A stretch of 64,000 nt of DNA from Geomonas sp. RF6 (GCF_021044625.1 NZ_CP087999.1:3493001-3557000), one strand, 5' to 3'; counted from the first letter of the stretch, positions 46,271 to 54,682 are shown. Numbers and translations: made by a program. Notes: generated from the sequence alone by a model not told the origin.

Positions 46271-47557
46271 ATGGCCGACGGGTGCGGCATCGTACAGCGG
46301 GGGGTGTCGGTCTTCACGCCGGCGCAGCATACCTACTACAACTTCGCCATCGCCGAGGGGAGGGGGACCGAGGTCATCTCCACTGACGGAAAGCGCTACC
46401 TCGACTTCTCCTCCGGGCTCGCGGTGCTGAACCTCGGGCACAACCATCCGGCAGTCGTCGCAGCAGCGCGGGCGCAGCTGGAGCGCTTCGTGCACACCGG
46501 AGGGATCTACTACAACGAGTCGACGGTCCAGGCGGCGGAAGAGCTCCTGCAGGTCACTCCCCCCGGGCTGGACATGCTCTTCTTCTCCAACTCCGGCGCA
46601 GAGGCGGTGGAGGGAGCACTGAAACTGGCGCGCTACACCAGCCGGCGCCAGGGGATCATCTCCTTCACCAGCGCCTTTCACGGCAGGACCTTCGGCGCCG
46701 TCTCCGTCACCAGCAGCAGCGCCGCCTACCGCGCCCACTACCACCCGCTTCTCCCCTCCGTGTACCAGGTCCCGTATCCGACCTGCTTCTCCTGCCCCTG
46801 CGGCGAAAGCTCCCATGAGTGCGGCACCCGCTGCCTCGATGCGCTGGTGCGCCTCTTCGAGCACCAGATCCCCCCGGAGGAGGTGGCGGCAATCATCATC
46901 GAGCCCTTCCTCGGAGAAGGGGGGTACCACCCGGCTCCACCCCTCTTTCTGAAGGGATTGCGGGACATCTGCGACCAGTACGGGATCTATCTCATCTTCG
47001 ACGAGGTGCAGTCGGGGATCGGGAGGACGGGGCGCTGGTTCGCCGGCGAGCATGCGGGAGTCGTTCCGGACATCATGACGGTGGGGAAGGCGATCGCCTC
47101 CGGCTTTCCCCTCTCCTCGGTGATCTCCTCGAAAGGGGTCATGGACCGTTGGGAGCACGGCTGCCACGGCACGACCTTCGGGGGGAACCCGGTGTCGTGC
47201 GCGGCGGCGGTGGCGACGTTGCACGCCGTGAGGGACGAGGGGCTCCTTGAGCGCGCGCGGCAGAGCGGGACCCGGGTGCAGCTTGCGCTGCAGGCGCTCG
47301 CCGCGGAGCACCCGGAGATCGGGGACGTGAGGGGGCACGGGGTGATGATCGGGGTGGAGTTTGTGGACGGGGAGGGGAAGCCGAACACGGAGCGGTGCTG
47401 CCAGGTGCTGGAGAGCGCCTTCCGCAAGGGGGTAATCCTTATCCCGTGCGGGCTGCGCAAGAACGTGGTGCGCTTCATCCCCCCGATGAACGTGAAGGAC
47501 GCCGAGCTGGACGAGGCGCTGGAGGTATTCTCACAGGCTCTGAAAGAGCACAGCTAG
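46271..47557 (+). CDS. Class III aminotransferase (GabT-like)
   Basis: 428-residue PLP enzyme of the class III (omega) aminotransferase family. Visible: SGLAVLNLGHNHP, SNSGAEAVEGALKLAR, FHGRTFGA, the Cys-rich family insert CFSCPCGESSHECGTRC, EPFLGEGGY, FDEVQSGIGRTG, the PLP-binding Lys in MTVGKAIASGFPLS, and GTTFGGNPVSCAA. Closest to the 4-aminobutyrate/diaminobutyrate group; acetylornithine or other omega-amino substrates cannot be excluded. Upstream GGAGGG supports the start. Its stop is three bases from the end of the convergent receiver gene. Confidence 0.92.
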   Translation: MADGCGIVQRGVSVFTPAQHTYYNFAIAEGRGTEVISTDGKRYLDFSSGLAVLNLGHNHPAVVAAARAQLERFVHTGGIYYNESTVQAAEELLQVTPPGLDMLFFSNSGAEAVEGALKLARYTSRRQGIISFTSAFHGRTFGAVSVTSSSAAYRAHYHPLLPSVYQVPYPTCFSCPCGESSHECGTRCLDALVRLFEHQIPPEEVAAIIIEPFLGEGGYHPAPPLFLKGLRDICDQYGIYLIFDEVQSGIGRTGRWFAGEHAGVVPDIMTVGKAIASGFPLSSVISSKGVMDRWEHGCHGTTFGGNPVSCAAAVATLHAVRDEGLLERARQSGTRVQLALQALAAEHPEIGDVRGHGVMIGVEFVDGEGKPNTERCCQVLESAFRKGVILIPCGLRKNVVRFIPPMNVKDAELDEALEVFSQALKEHS

Positions 47558-47560
47558 CCG

Positions 47561-48424
47561 TTATCCTTCCTGGGCCGCCGGCGTCTCCGGCGCCCTGCTC
47601 ATGCGCTGCATGATCTCGAAGGCCCTCTTCACCCTCGATACCACCCGCACCGTCATGACCGGCTTCGCGATGAAGTCGTGGAAACCGGACTTCAGGGCCC
47701 GGTGCTCCTCCTCCGGGGATGCCTTCGAGGTGAGGAGGATCATGGGGATCTCCTGCGTTGCCGGGTTCGCCTTTATGGCGCGCATGAGGGCGAAGCCGTC
47801 CATGCGCGGCATGACCGCATCGCAGATGATCAGGTTCGGGATGGTGGAAAACGCGAGCTTCAGCCCTTCCACCCCGTCGCTGGCGGTGATGACGTGGTAC
47901 CCCTCCTTTTTCAGCGCGCTCTCGATGATGGCGGTCACGGAAGGGGAGTCGTCCACCACGAGGACGGTCTGCGCCTTCTCCTGAGCAGCGGCCACTCCCT
48001 TCAGGTAGTGCTTCCTTATTGCGGCAAGGATCTCGTTTCTGGTGGCAAGAACCGGGACTATCTTCAGCGCCGTCTTCTTCGCCAGGAAATCTATGGTGTC
48101 GACGTCAAAGGGGTCGTTTACGGCGAGAGCGAGCACTCCTCCCTGTTTTTTGAGCGGGAAGACGAGCTTTTGGACCGCCATGTCCTCCGGGACGAGGTCG
48201 AGGAGCGTGTGCGGGAAGGAGTGCGCGGCGATGTCGGTCACGGTCTTCAGGTCGAACTGCCGGGCGATGGCCTGCATGAGCTCCTCCTGGGTGATCACCC
48301 CCATCTCCTCGAAGATGATCCCGAGCCTTTTCCCGGTCCCCTGCTGCCTCTTCAGTGCCCGCTCCAGCGTCTTCACCGTAATGATTCCCGCCTCGACCAG
48401 GAGCTCGCCGACATGCTTTTTCAT
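47561..48424 (-). CDS. MshEN domain-receiver protein
   Basis: 287 residues. Residues about 4-150 are an MshEN (type II secretion E N-terminal) domain with its two 24-residue nucleotide-binding motifs (VGELLVEAGIITVKTLERALK and RLGIIFEEMGVITQEELMQAI), which bind c-di-GMP in MshE. Residues about 155-280 are a receiver: VLVVDDSPSV, phospho-acceptor Asp in ICDAVMPRMDG, and Lys in FIAKPV. No output domain. It probably integrates phosphorylation with c-di-GMP through protein contacts, perhaps for type IV pili or secretion. It is transcribed from its own promoter on the minus strand. Confidence 0.88.
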   Translation of the reverse strand: MKKHVGELLVEAGIITVKTLERALKRQQGTGKRLGIIFEEMGVITQEELMQAIARQFDLKTVTDIAAHSFPHTLLDLVPEDMAVQKLVFPLKKQGGVLALAVNDPFDVDTIDFLAKKTALKIVPVLATRNEILAAIRKHYLKGVAAAQEKAQTVLVVDDSPSVTAIIESALKKEGYHVITASDGVEGLKLAFSTIPNLIICDAVMPRMDGFALMRAIKANPATQEIPMILLTSKASPEEEHRALKSGFHDFIAKPVMTVRVVSRVKRAFEIMQRMSRAPETPAAQEG

Positions 48425-48473
48425 GATATAGCTTCCCTCGTTCCTGTAATTAGGAATCTTTCACTGCTTTACA

Positions 48474-48501
48474 AATATACAGATTCGGCATCAAATATCA
48501 A
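48474..48501 (-). promoter_or_regulatory. Sigma-70-type promoter for the MshEN-receiver gene
   Basis: On the minus strand TTGATA (48501-48496) and TATATT (48479-48474), each five of six to consensus, are 16 bases apart in an AT-rich patch; the start point would lie near 48467. Confidence 0.6.
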
Positions 48502-48677
48502 AAGAAAATGTGAAAAAGGGGGGGGCGAAGGGTCCGTTCCCTCTGCACTTTCCCGTTGACCTCTCCGGCACGAAACGGTACAGTCCCCTTCCTCCGGTGC
48601 GGGTGACGGAAGAAAGCGGGCGCTCCGGAAGCCGCCCCTTCCCCCTGCGCCCGGAAGCACGGGAAAAGGAGGGTGGG

Positions 48678-48776
48678 ATGTTCGGATTCAGCGCGGGGGA
48701 CTGGATTTTCATCGCGGGTGTCATGGCCGTGATCTTCTTCTTCGTCACATTGAGCGGCATGCGTAAGCGAAAATAG
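48678..48776 (+). CDS. Tiny single-pass membrane protein
   Basis: 32 residues: MFGFSAGDWIFIAGV, a hydrophobic helix, then MRKRK at the end. AAAGGAGGGTGGG directly precedes the ATG. The hydrophobic helix with a basic tail predicts an N-out/C-in membrane anchor. The frame is open further upstream (to 48510), but that part is Pro/Arg/Ser-rich with no ribosome site, so the short form is preferred. Function unknown. Confidence 0.55.
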   Translation: MFGFSAGDWIFIAGVMAVIFFFVTLSGMRKRK

Positions 48777-48884
48777 TATTATAAATAGTTGAGGAAGGTA
48801 GTACCGCCTCGCGGGAGGGGCGAGCGTCGCACCCGGTTCTCCCGCAAATCTCTTGGCGATCGATGATCACAGAAGGGGTGGCGT

Positions 48885-49298
48885 ATGCAGGAACCGGACA
48901 TCAGGAAGATCCTCACCGACTACCGCACCATCGCCGTAGTCGGTCTCTCCCCCGATCCCTCCAGGCCAAGCTTCGAGGTTTCCCACTACATGCAGAAGGC
49001 GGGGTACCGCATCATCCCGGTGAACCCCGCCTGCGACACCGTCCTCGGCGAGCGTTGCTATCGGAGTGTGACCGATATTCCCGATGAGGTGGAGGTCGTG
49101 CAGATCTTCCGCCGCAGCGAGTCCGTACCTCCCGTGGTGGATGAGGCGATCGCGAAGGGGGCGAAGGTCGTGTGGATGCAACTCGGCATCAAGAATCCCG
49201 AGGCCGCGGCGAAGGCTGAGGCCGCGGGGCTTGCGGTAGTCATGGACCTGTGCATGCTCCGCGAGCATGCGAGGCTGCGCATCCCGCCGAAGGAGTAG
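48885..49298 (+). CDS. CoA-binding-domain protein (YccU-like)
   Basis: 137-residue Rossmann-fold protein of the CoA_binding_2 family (E. coli YccU type): TIAVVGLSPDPSRPSFEVSHY with the nucleotide loop, then GYRIIPVNPACDTVLGE, VVQIFRRSESVPPVVDEAI, VWMQLGIKNPEAA and the C-terminal VMDLCMLREHARL. Members bind CoA or nucleotide; the physiological role is unclear. AGGGGTGGC precedes the start. It stands alone. Confidence 0.9.
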   Translation: MQEPDIRKILTDYRTIAVVGLSPDPSRPSFEVSHYMQKAGYRIIPVNPACDTVLGERCYRSVTDIPDEVEVVQIFRRSESVPPVVDEAIAKGAKVVWMQLGIKNPEAAAKAEAAGLAVVMDLCMLREHARLRIPPKE

Positions 49299-49404
49299 GT
49301 TCATCCGCCCTACCGGCGAAGCCGCCGGCGCGCCCCTATCCGGAGAGCAGGCAACTCCGGCGCCCCTACCTGAGTGAGGAAACGCGAGTCTTAGGCGCGC
49401 TGGC

Positions 49405-49502
49405 ATGTAGGCCGGAATAAGCGTAGCGTTTCCGGCATTCGCTGCTGCGCCCTGTCTGTCGTGGACTGCCGGGAACGCCTCGCGGCTTATCCCGGCCTAC
49501 AT
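49405..49502. repeat. REP/BIME-like inverted repeat pair
   Basis: A forward arm at 49405-49439 (ATGTAGGCCGGAATAAGCG, then GCGTTTCCGGCATT) and a reverse arm at 49468-49502 (GCCGGGAACGC, then GGCTTATCCCGGCCTACAT). A related forward unit lies at 26471-26505. The arms resemble the GTAGGCCGGATAAGGCG of enterobacterial REP units. Confidence 0.75.
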
Positions 49503-49601
49503 TGACGCTCTTCTGTATCCGCACTCTCGCACTTCCCCAGAGGCCTCTCCTCTCCACCTTTCCCTCCGTTCTCCTTTGTTAGCCGATATACAGATTCTTC
49601 C

Positions 49602-49631
49602 TTGCCACACCCCTTTCATCTCTGATAGTAT
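49602..49631 (+). promoter_or_regulatory. Candidate promoter of the cytochrome-barrel operon
   Basis: TTGCCA (49602-49607) and TAGTAT (49626-49631), 18 bases apart. The sequence TAGTATGTTACGCC (49626-49639) is also present upstream of the chemoreceptor gene at 27833-27846. Confidence 0.45.
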
Positions 49632-49709
49632 GTTACGCCGCCGCGGCTCTAATTAAAGCACGTGGAGCCGCGCGGGGCGGGACTTTAGCGTCGAAAAGGA
49701 ATCGAATAC

Positions 49710-50549
49710 GTGTTCGAGACGTTTGCAAAACTGAAACACGGCCTGGCGAGCTCCATCCTGCAGGCCGATAACGGCGCCTGCGCGGTCGATCTGAACGACA
49801 CGCGCGGCGTCGATATCCGCATCTCCCATCTGAACAAGTACTTCGGCTCCACCCACGTGCTGAAGGACATAAACCTGGAGATCCGCTCCGGCGAGACCTT
49901 CTGCATCATCGGCCCCTCCGGTACGGGGAAGAGCGTCCTTCTGAAGCACATCGTGAAGCTGGAGACCCCGGACAACGGGGAGATCTTCATCGACGGCAAC
50001 CCGATCTTCGCCCAGGAGAAGGCACCCCCCCGCGACTACCGCTACAGCATGGTCTTCCAGTCCTCCGCCCTCTTCAACTCCCTCACTGTGGGGGAAAACG
50101 TGGGGCTTTGGCTCAGGGAGAAGAGGATCTGCAAGGAGCAGCGCATTCGCGAGATCATCCGCGAGAAGCTGGAGATGGTGGGGCTTGTGGGGACGGAGGG
50201 GCTGCGCACTTCGGAGCTCTCCGGCGGTATGAAGAAGAGGGTGGCGATCGCCCGCTCCCTCGCCATGAACCCGGACCTCATCCTCTACGACGAGCCGACG
50301 GCGGAGCTCGACCCGGTAACGACCGACGAGCTGGCGAACACCATCCTGAAGCTGAAGGAAAGCACGAAGAACACCACGGTAATCGTCACGCACGACCTGA
50401 ACTTTGCCCTGTACATCTCGGACCGCATCGCCATGATGCACGGGGGCTCCATCGTGGAGGTCGGCACCCCGGCCGAGATAAAACGCAGCCAGAATCCGGT
50501 CGTGCGCGGCTTCATCTACACCACCACGAAAGGTATAAGGGGAGAGTAG
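49710..50549 (+). CDS. ABC transporter ATP-binding protein, MlaF-like
   Basis: 279-residue ATPase. A 35-residue N-terminal extension precedes the nucleotide-binding domain: Walker A IIGPSGTGKSVLLKHI, Q-loop MVFQSSALFNSLTVGENV, signature LSGGMKKRVAIARSL, Walker B LILYDEPTAELDP, and H-loop VIVTHDLN. The LFNSLTVGENV stretch and the SGGM signature are typical of MlaF/Ttg2A-type lipid-transport ATPases. No MlaE permease or MCE-domain gene is nearby, so it may pair with one encoded elsewhere. GTG start with AAGGA nine bases upstream. Its stop directly abuts the cytochrome start (no gap), so it heads a five-gene operon. Confidence 0.9.
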   Translation: MFETFAKLKHGLASSILQADNGACAVDLNDTRGVDIRISHLNKYFGSTHVLKDINLEIRSGETFCIIGPSGTGKSVLLKHIVKLETPDNGEIFIDGNPIFAQEKAPPRDYRYSMVFQSSALFNSLTVGENVGLWLREKRICKEQRIREIIREKLEMVGLVGTEGLRTSELSGGMKKRVAIARSLAMNPDLILYDEPTAELDPVTTDELANTILKLKESTKNTTVIVTHDLNFALYISDRIAMMHGGSIVEVGTPAEIKRSQNPVVRGFIYTTTKGIRGE

Positions 50550-51569
50550 ATGTCGGTAAAACGAGGCGCACATCCCTTCGTCATCATCCTTTCCCTCGGC
50601 GCGCTCCTGTGCGCCTCCTGCGCGGATCTGAAGCAGTCCAAACCGCTTCTCCCGGTCCGGGAGTACGAAAGGATGATCGTGGGGCGCCTCGACGCGGAGT
50701 ACGTCGGGACCTCGAACTGCGTCTCCAAGTGCCACTTCCACGACAAGATCACCGAGGACTTCTCCCACAGTGTGCACGGGGAGCAGATAAAGCCGGAGAG
50801 CGGGCTCCCCCTGGTGAACTGCGAGTCGTGCCACGGGCCGGGGAGCCTCGCCATCGCGCATCTGGACGACAACCGGGAGAAAAACACCCTCGAGAAGAAG
50901 AAGTGCGACACCTCGACCTTCCTCGACCTCATGCACCTCCCCCCCCAGGCCCAGTCCCTCATCTGTCTCAAGTGCCACTCCGCCGCCTCGGTCCCCGCGC
51001 TCGCCCACTGGAACGGGAGCGGTCATGCCCTTAACGACGTGAGCTGCTCCGACTGCCACAAGCTGCACCGGGGGCCGCAGCAGAAGGTCAGCCGCGAGGA
51101 GATGGCGGAGCTTTGCTACGGCTGCCACCCGGAGGTGCGGGGGGAGAACGCGCTCTACTCCCATCACCCCTTGCGGGAGAAGAAGATGGTATGCGTCGAC
51201 TGCCACGAGGTCCACGGCTCCACCCTCGACTACATGCTGAAGGGGACGAGTCTGAAGGAGACGTGTACCCGCTGCCACATGGAGAAGCAGGGCCCCTTCG
51301 CCTTCGAGCACGCCGACGTCGCAGAAAATTGCCTGAACTGCCACACCCCCCACGGCTCGGTGCACAGCCGTCTCCTGAACGCGGCGATGCCCTTTCTCTG
51401 CCTGCAGTGCCACAACGGGCACGTCCTCGGCTCCGCGCAGGCGCTTCCCGGAACATCCGGGGGGATAAAGGGGCTCTTCACCAACCGGTGCACCGACTGC
51501 CACTCGCAGATCCACGGCAGCGACACCCCTTCCCCGGCCCTTACCGGGCGCGGGACGCTGCGCCAGTAA
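50550..51569 (+). CDS. Decaheme c-type cytochrome, MtrA/DmsE-like
   Basis: 339 residues. N-terminal signal (FVIILSLGALLCASC); cleavage after SCA or lipidation at the Cys is possible. Nine CXXCH heme sites are present (CESCH, CLKCH, CSDCH, CYGCH, CVDCH, CTRCH, CLNCH, CLQCH, CTDCH), and the first site, CVSKCH, has three residues between the cysteines, giving ten potential hemes, the MtrA/DmsE/PioA number. Distal His residues (SVHGEQ, GSGHALN, EVHGSTLDY, TPHGSVHS) match that family. It would sit in the periplasm, partly inside the barrel encoded 18 bases downstream, and carry electrons across the outer membrane. Confidence 0.9.
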   Translation: MSVKRGAHPFVIILSLGALLCASCADLKQSKPLLPVREYERMIVGRLDAEYVGTSNCVSKCHFHDKITEDFSHSVHGEQIKPESGLPLVNCESCHGPGSLAIAHLDDNREKNTLEKKKCDTSTFLDLMHLPPQAQSLICLKCHSAASVPALAHWNGSGHALNDVSCSDCHKLHRGPQQKVSREEMAELCYGCHPEVRGENALYSHHPLREKKMVCVDCHEVHGSTLDYMLKGTSLKETCTRCHMEKQGPFAFEHADVAENCLNCHTPHGSVHSRLLNAAMPFLCLQCHNGHVLGSAQALPGTSGGIKGLFTNRCTDCHSQIHGSDTPSPALTGRGTLRQ

Positions 51570-51587
51570 ATGCGAAGGGAGAAAGGG

Positions 51588-53708
51588 ATGAGAAGAGGGG
51601 GGAGTGTAGCCGAGCACCTGGTACGAAGCCTGCTCCTCCTCGCGCTGGCGACGGCTCCGGTGCGGGGGGAGGAGCCGGCAGAGCTCCCTCCGGAACCGGC
51701 AGGGGCGGACGAGCGCGCCGCGGTAGGGGAGGAGCGCCACGTGGAGACCCTGGAGCAGAAGGGGGGCTCCATCGGCTACCGCTCCGTCTTTCGCGAGGAC
51801 AACCCCTCCCGCGCCCTGCCGTACAGCTACCTCCACTCCTCCGCCGCCGGCACCCTCTTTTACCGCCGCCTGGAGGCGGACAGCAACATCGAGGTCGAGG
51901 GCGCCTTCTTAAACCGCAACGACTACAACGGGGACCTCCTTCTTGACTACCGCGGCGACTACCGCCTGCACCTGCGCACGGAGAGCCTGTACCACAACCT
52001 CGACCGGGAGCTTCTCTTCACCCCCGACTTCATCCTCGACAGCAACGACCCCACGACCGGAAACCGCGCCCGCTATCACGCCAATCAGGATGCGGAGCAG
52101 GGGTACGGGATCAGCGTCACCCAGGACCTCGCGCAGTTCCGGTACCGCCTGCACAACTTCCCGCTGCACGCGAACTTCGGCTACTGGAGGCTCATCCGGG
52201 AGGGGACGATCCAGCAGCGCTTTGCCGACACCTCCTTCGAGGGTACCGGCGGCGCTCTGGCGAGCGGAGCGGAGAACAACGTCTTTGCGGAAGCGCGCGC
52301 GGTCGATCAGCGCACGGAGGAGGGGAGCGTGTCGCTCGACTCGCATCTCGGGCCTGTCGACCTGATCTACGCCTTCAAGGTGCGCCAGTTCGAGGACCGC
52401 GAGCCGATCCCGACCCACGACTACCTGTCGCGCACCGGCACCGACGGGATGACGGTGGACCGCTTCGGAGGGGTGCAGGAGCATAACGAAAACCCGGACA
52501 GCCGGCTCTACTCCCACACGGTAAAGGCGCACACCTCCCTCGCGGGGGGGCTCGCCGCGACCGGTTCCTACACCTTCGAGCGGCGGGAAAACCTGTCGCG
52601 CCTCACCGATACGGCCGGGGTGAAGCACGCGACGGTGGACGTCCAGGGGGGGGCGGGGGATGTCACCTACACCCCGTGCAAGGAATTCACCCTCTCGGTG
52701 AAGTACCGCCACCAGGAGCTCGATCACGACGGCCCGGCGGCCCTTTCCAACTCCTTCTTCACCACGAGCCAGCCGCTGCGCCCGGGGGTGGACACGGTGA
52801 AGGACCAGGTGACGGCGCTCCTTTCGTACCGCCTCTCCCGCACGGCGACGGTAAACGGCGAGTACCGTGGCGACTTCCTCTCCAGGGAGCAGGTGGCGCC
52901 GACCCCGAGCGCCCTTTACTTCGCGCTGCCGGAGCACTCGAACACCCAGCGCGGCACCCTTTCCTTCATCTACCGCCCGAAGAGGGGGGCGCGCCTGAAC
53001 GCCAGGTACAGCTACTCCACGACCGACCACCCCTCCTACGGGGCCTCCTTTGCCGAGCGCCACGAAGGGGAACTCCTCGCCTCCTACACCAGCGGCAGCC
53101 GTTGGGGGGCGACGGCGGGGGTGCGGGAGCGGCGTGACTCCAACGACGAGGTGCAGCGCTTTCTCCTCAACTACCCCTTCGACCCGATAAGCTACAGCAC
53201 CGCCCCCCCCATCTCCCGCTCCCGCGAGAGCCGCAGCGCGAACCTGGCGGTGTGGGTGGCGCCGCTGGCGCGAACGACCGTCAGCGCGCACTACTCCTAC
53301 CTGGAGAACTCCGTCGACCAGGGGGTCTTCTTCACCGGGATCGGGAGCGGCAGCGAGGCCTTTGCCAACTACTTCAACCGTGCGCACGTCTACGCCCTGA
53401 ACGGGACGTACGGGGCGAGCGAGACCCTCGACCTGCAGCTCATGCTGCAGCAGGTCCGCTCCCACGCAGCCTTCCGCCCGCAGATCGTCGCCTTCTCCGC
53501 GACCTCGGACACCTCCGGGGTCCGTGAGCTCACCGAGCAGGAGACCACCATCAGCACCCTCTCCGCCCGCGCGGAAAAGCGCTTCACGGAGCGGCTCTCC
53601 GGCTCGCTGGAGTATTCGCTGAACGACTACCACGAGGGGACCCCCCCCTACAGCACGTACAACGGGACGGTCCACGCCGTTGCCGCCTACCTTTCGGCCA
53701 GATGGTGA
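51588..53708 (+). CDS. Outer-membrane beta-barrel, MtrB/PioB family-like
   Basis: 706 residues. Signal peptide (SLLLLALATAPVRG) followed by a mature chain of alternating polar/hydrophobic strands (GDLLLDYRGDYRLHLRTESLYHN; VTALLSYRLSRTATVNGEYRG; LNARYSYSTTD) ending in SARW, an aromatic C-terminal residue typical of outer-membrane barrels. Length and the pairing with a decaheme cytochrome fit MtrB/PioB, the sheath of a porin-cytochrome conduit. No N-terminal CXXC as in Shewanella MtrB was seen. The ATG at 51588 (AAGGGAGAAAGGG upstream) is preferred to the ATG at 51570 that directly follows the cytochrome stop. Confidence 0.82.
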   Translation: MRRGGSVAEHLVRSLLLLALATAPVRGEEPAELPPEPAGADERAAVGEERHVETLEQKGGSIGYRSVFREDNPSRALPYSYLHSSAAGTLFYRRLEADSNIEVEGAFLNRNDYNGDLLLDYRGDYRLHLRTESLYHNLDRELLFTPDFILDSNDPTTGNRARYHANQDAEQGYGISVTQDLAQFRYRLHNFPLHANFGYWRLIREGTIQQRFADTSFEGTGGALASGAENNVFAEARAVDQRTEEGSVSLDSHLGPVDLIYAFKVRQFEDREPIPTHDYLSRTGTDGMTVDRFGGVQEHNENPDSRLYSHTVKAHTSLAGGLAATGSYTFERRENLSRLTDTAGVKHATVDVQGGAGDVTYTPCKEFTLSVKYRHQELDHDGPAALSNSFFTTSQPLRPGVDTVKDQVTALLSYRLSRTATVNGEYRGDFLSREQVAPTPSALYFALPEHSNTQRGTLSFIYRPKRGARLNARYSYSTTDHPSYGASFAERHEGELLASYTSGSRWGATAGVRERRDSNDEVQRFLLNYPFDPISYSTAPPISRSRESRSANLAVWVAPLARTTVSAHYSYLENSVDQGVFFTGIGSGSEAFANYFNRAHVYALNGTYGASETLDLQLMLQQVRSHAAFRPQIVAFSATSDTSGVRELTEQETTISTLSARAEKRFTERLSGSLEYSLNDYHEGTPPYSTYNGTVHAVAAYLSARW

Positions 53709-54682
53709 GGAGAGAGACTCTGAGGGCGATCCGGATCATACTCCTCGCGCTGGTCGTGTGCGCAGCGCTCCCTGCGTCACGCTCCGGCGCGAGCGGAAAG
53801 CTCGTGGCGGCGCTCCTGACCTGCGACCTCCCCCGGTACCGTGACGCCCACAAGGCCTTTATGAAGTCGCTCGGGCAGAAGGGGTACGACCAGAGCAACC
53901 TGGAGATGATCACCCAGACCCCCAATCCCGACCCTATCTCCTGGGCGAACAGCATCCGCAAGTTCAACGCCATCGGCGCGGACCTGATCGTGGCGTACGG
54001 GGCTCCCGCGGCCCTTGCCGCCATAAAGGAGCAAAGCGAGATACCGGTCGTCTTCGTGGACGTCTACGGCCCGGTGGAGACGGGGGTGGTGCACAGCATG
54101 TCGGGGTCCGGGAAGAACGTGGCGGGGGTGAGCTCGCGGGTCCCGCTGGTGACCCTCATAAAGACAGCGCTCGACCTGAAGGGGGGGAAGGGGCTCGGGG
54201 TGCTGTACAATCCGCGTGAGGAGGGGTCGCTCGTGCAGCTCAGGGAGGCGAGGAGGATCGCGGCTCAGCTCGGCCTCACCGTCACCGAAGTGAACGTCGC
54301 CTCCGCGGCGGGGATCGATGCCGCACTTGCCACACTCTTTGCGGCCAGAGTAGACTATATCTATGTTTCCGAGTGCTCCGCCTGCTGCCGGAGCTTCGAG
54401 AAGATCGTGCACCGCGCCGGGGAGACGCGCATACCGGTGCTCTCCCAGATGCCCGGTGCCGCGGCGAAGGGGGCGCTCATCGCCATGGAGATTGACCCGG
54501 TGGAGCAGGGGCAGGACGGAGCGGAGTACGCCGCGCGCATCCTCGGGGGGCGAAAAGCCGCGGCGCTGCCGGTACTCACGCCGAAGCGGGTCGAGCTGAT
54601 CGTGAACATGAAGACCGCGAGGGCGCTCGACCTGCATGTCCCCCTCTCGGTCCTTTCGGCGGCGACGAAGGTGCTGAAGTGA
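53702..54682 (+). CDS. Periplasmic ABC substrate-binding protein (PF04392-like) with Cys cluster
   Basis: 326 residues with a signal peptide (IRIILLALVVCAALPASRSGA). The two-lobed ABC_sub_bind fold is recognisable: ADLIVAYGAPAALAAIKE, IPVVFVDVYGPVETGVV, VAGVSSRVPLVTLIKTAL, LGVLYNPREEGS, DAALATLFAARVDYIYV, and PVLTPKRVELIVNMKTARAL. In the ligand site, where relatives have YVPTDN, this one has YVSECSACCRSFEK: Cys225, Cys228 and Cys229. That suggests a metal, thiol or redox ligand instead of an amino acid. It overlaps the barrel gene by seven bases and precedes a receiver gene; no permease is adjacent. Confidence 0.85.
   Translation: MVRRETLRAIRIILLALVVCAALPASRSGASGKLVAALLTCDLPRYRDAHKAFMKSLGQKGYDQSNLEMITQTPNPDPISWANSIRKFNAIGADLIVAYGAPAALAAIKEQSEIPVVFVDVYGPVETGVVHSMSGSGKNVAGVSSRVPLVTLIKTALDLKGGKGLGVLYNPREEGSLVQLREARRIAAQLGLTVTEVNVASAAGIDAALATLFAARVDYIYVSECSACCRSFEKIVHRAGETRIPVLSQMPGAAAKGALIAMEIDPVEQGQDGAEYAARILGGRKAAALPVLTPKRVELIVNMKTARALDLHVPLSVLSAATKVLK

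Larger units (their letters stand above)
49299..49709. other. Intergenic stretch with a REP/BIME-like element and a promoter
   Basis: 411 bases without a gene. From 49405 to 49502 lies an inverted pair of REP-like units; 49602-49631 is a candidate promoter; 49320-49375 repeats the GGCGCCCCTA.C pattern twice (CGGCGCGCCCCTATC and CCGGCGCCCCTACC). Confidence 0.6.

Noticed and set aside
48510-48677. Long form of the tiny membrane protein starting at 48510
   Set aside because: The extra 56 residues are Pro/Arg/Ser-rich, have no ribosome site and overlap the promoter region of the divergent gene.
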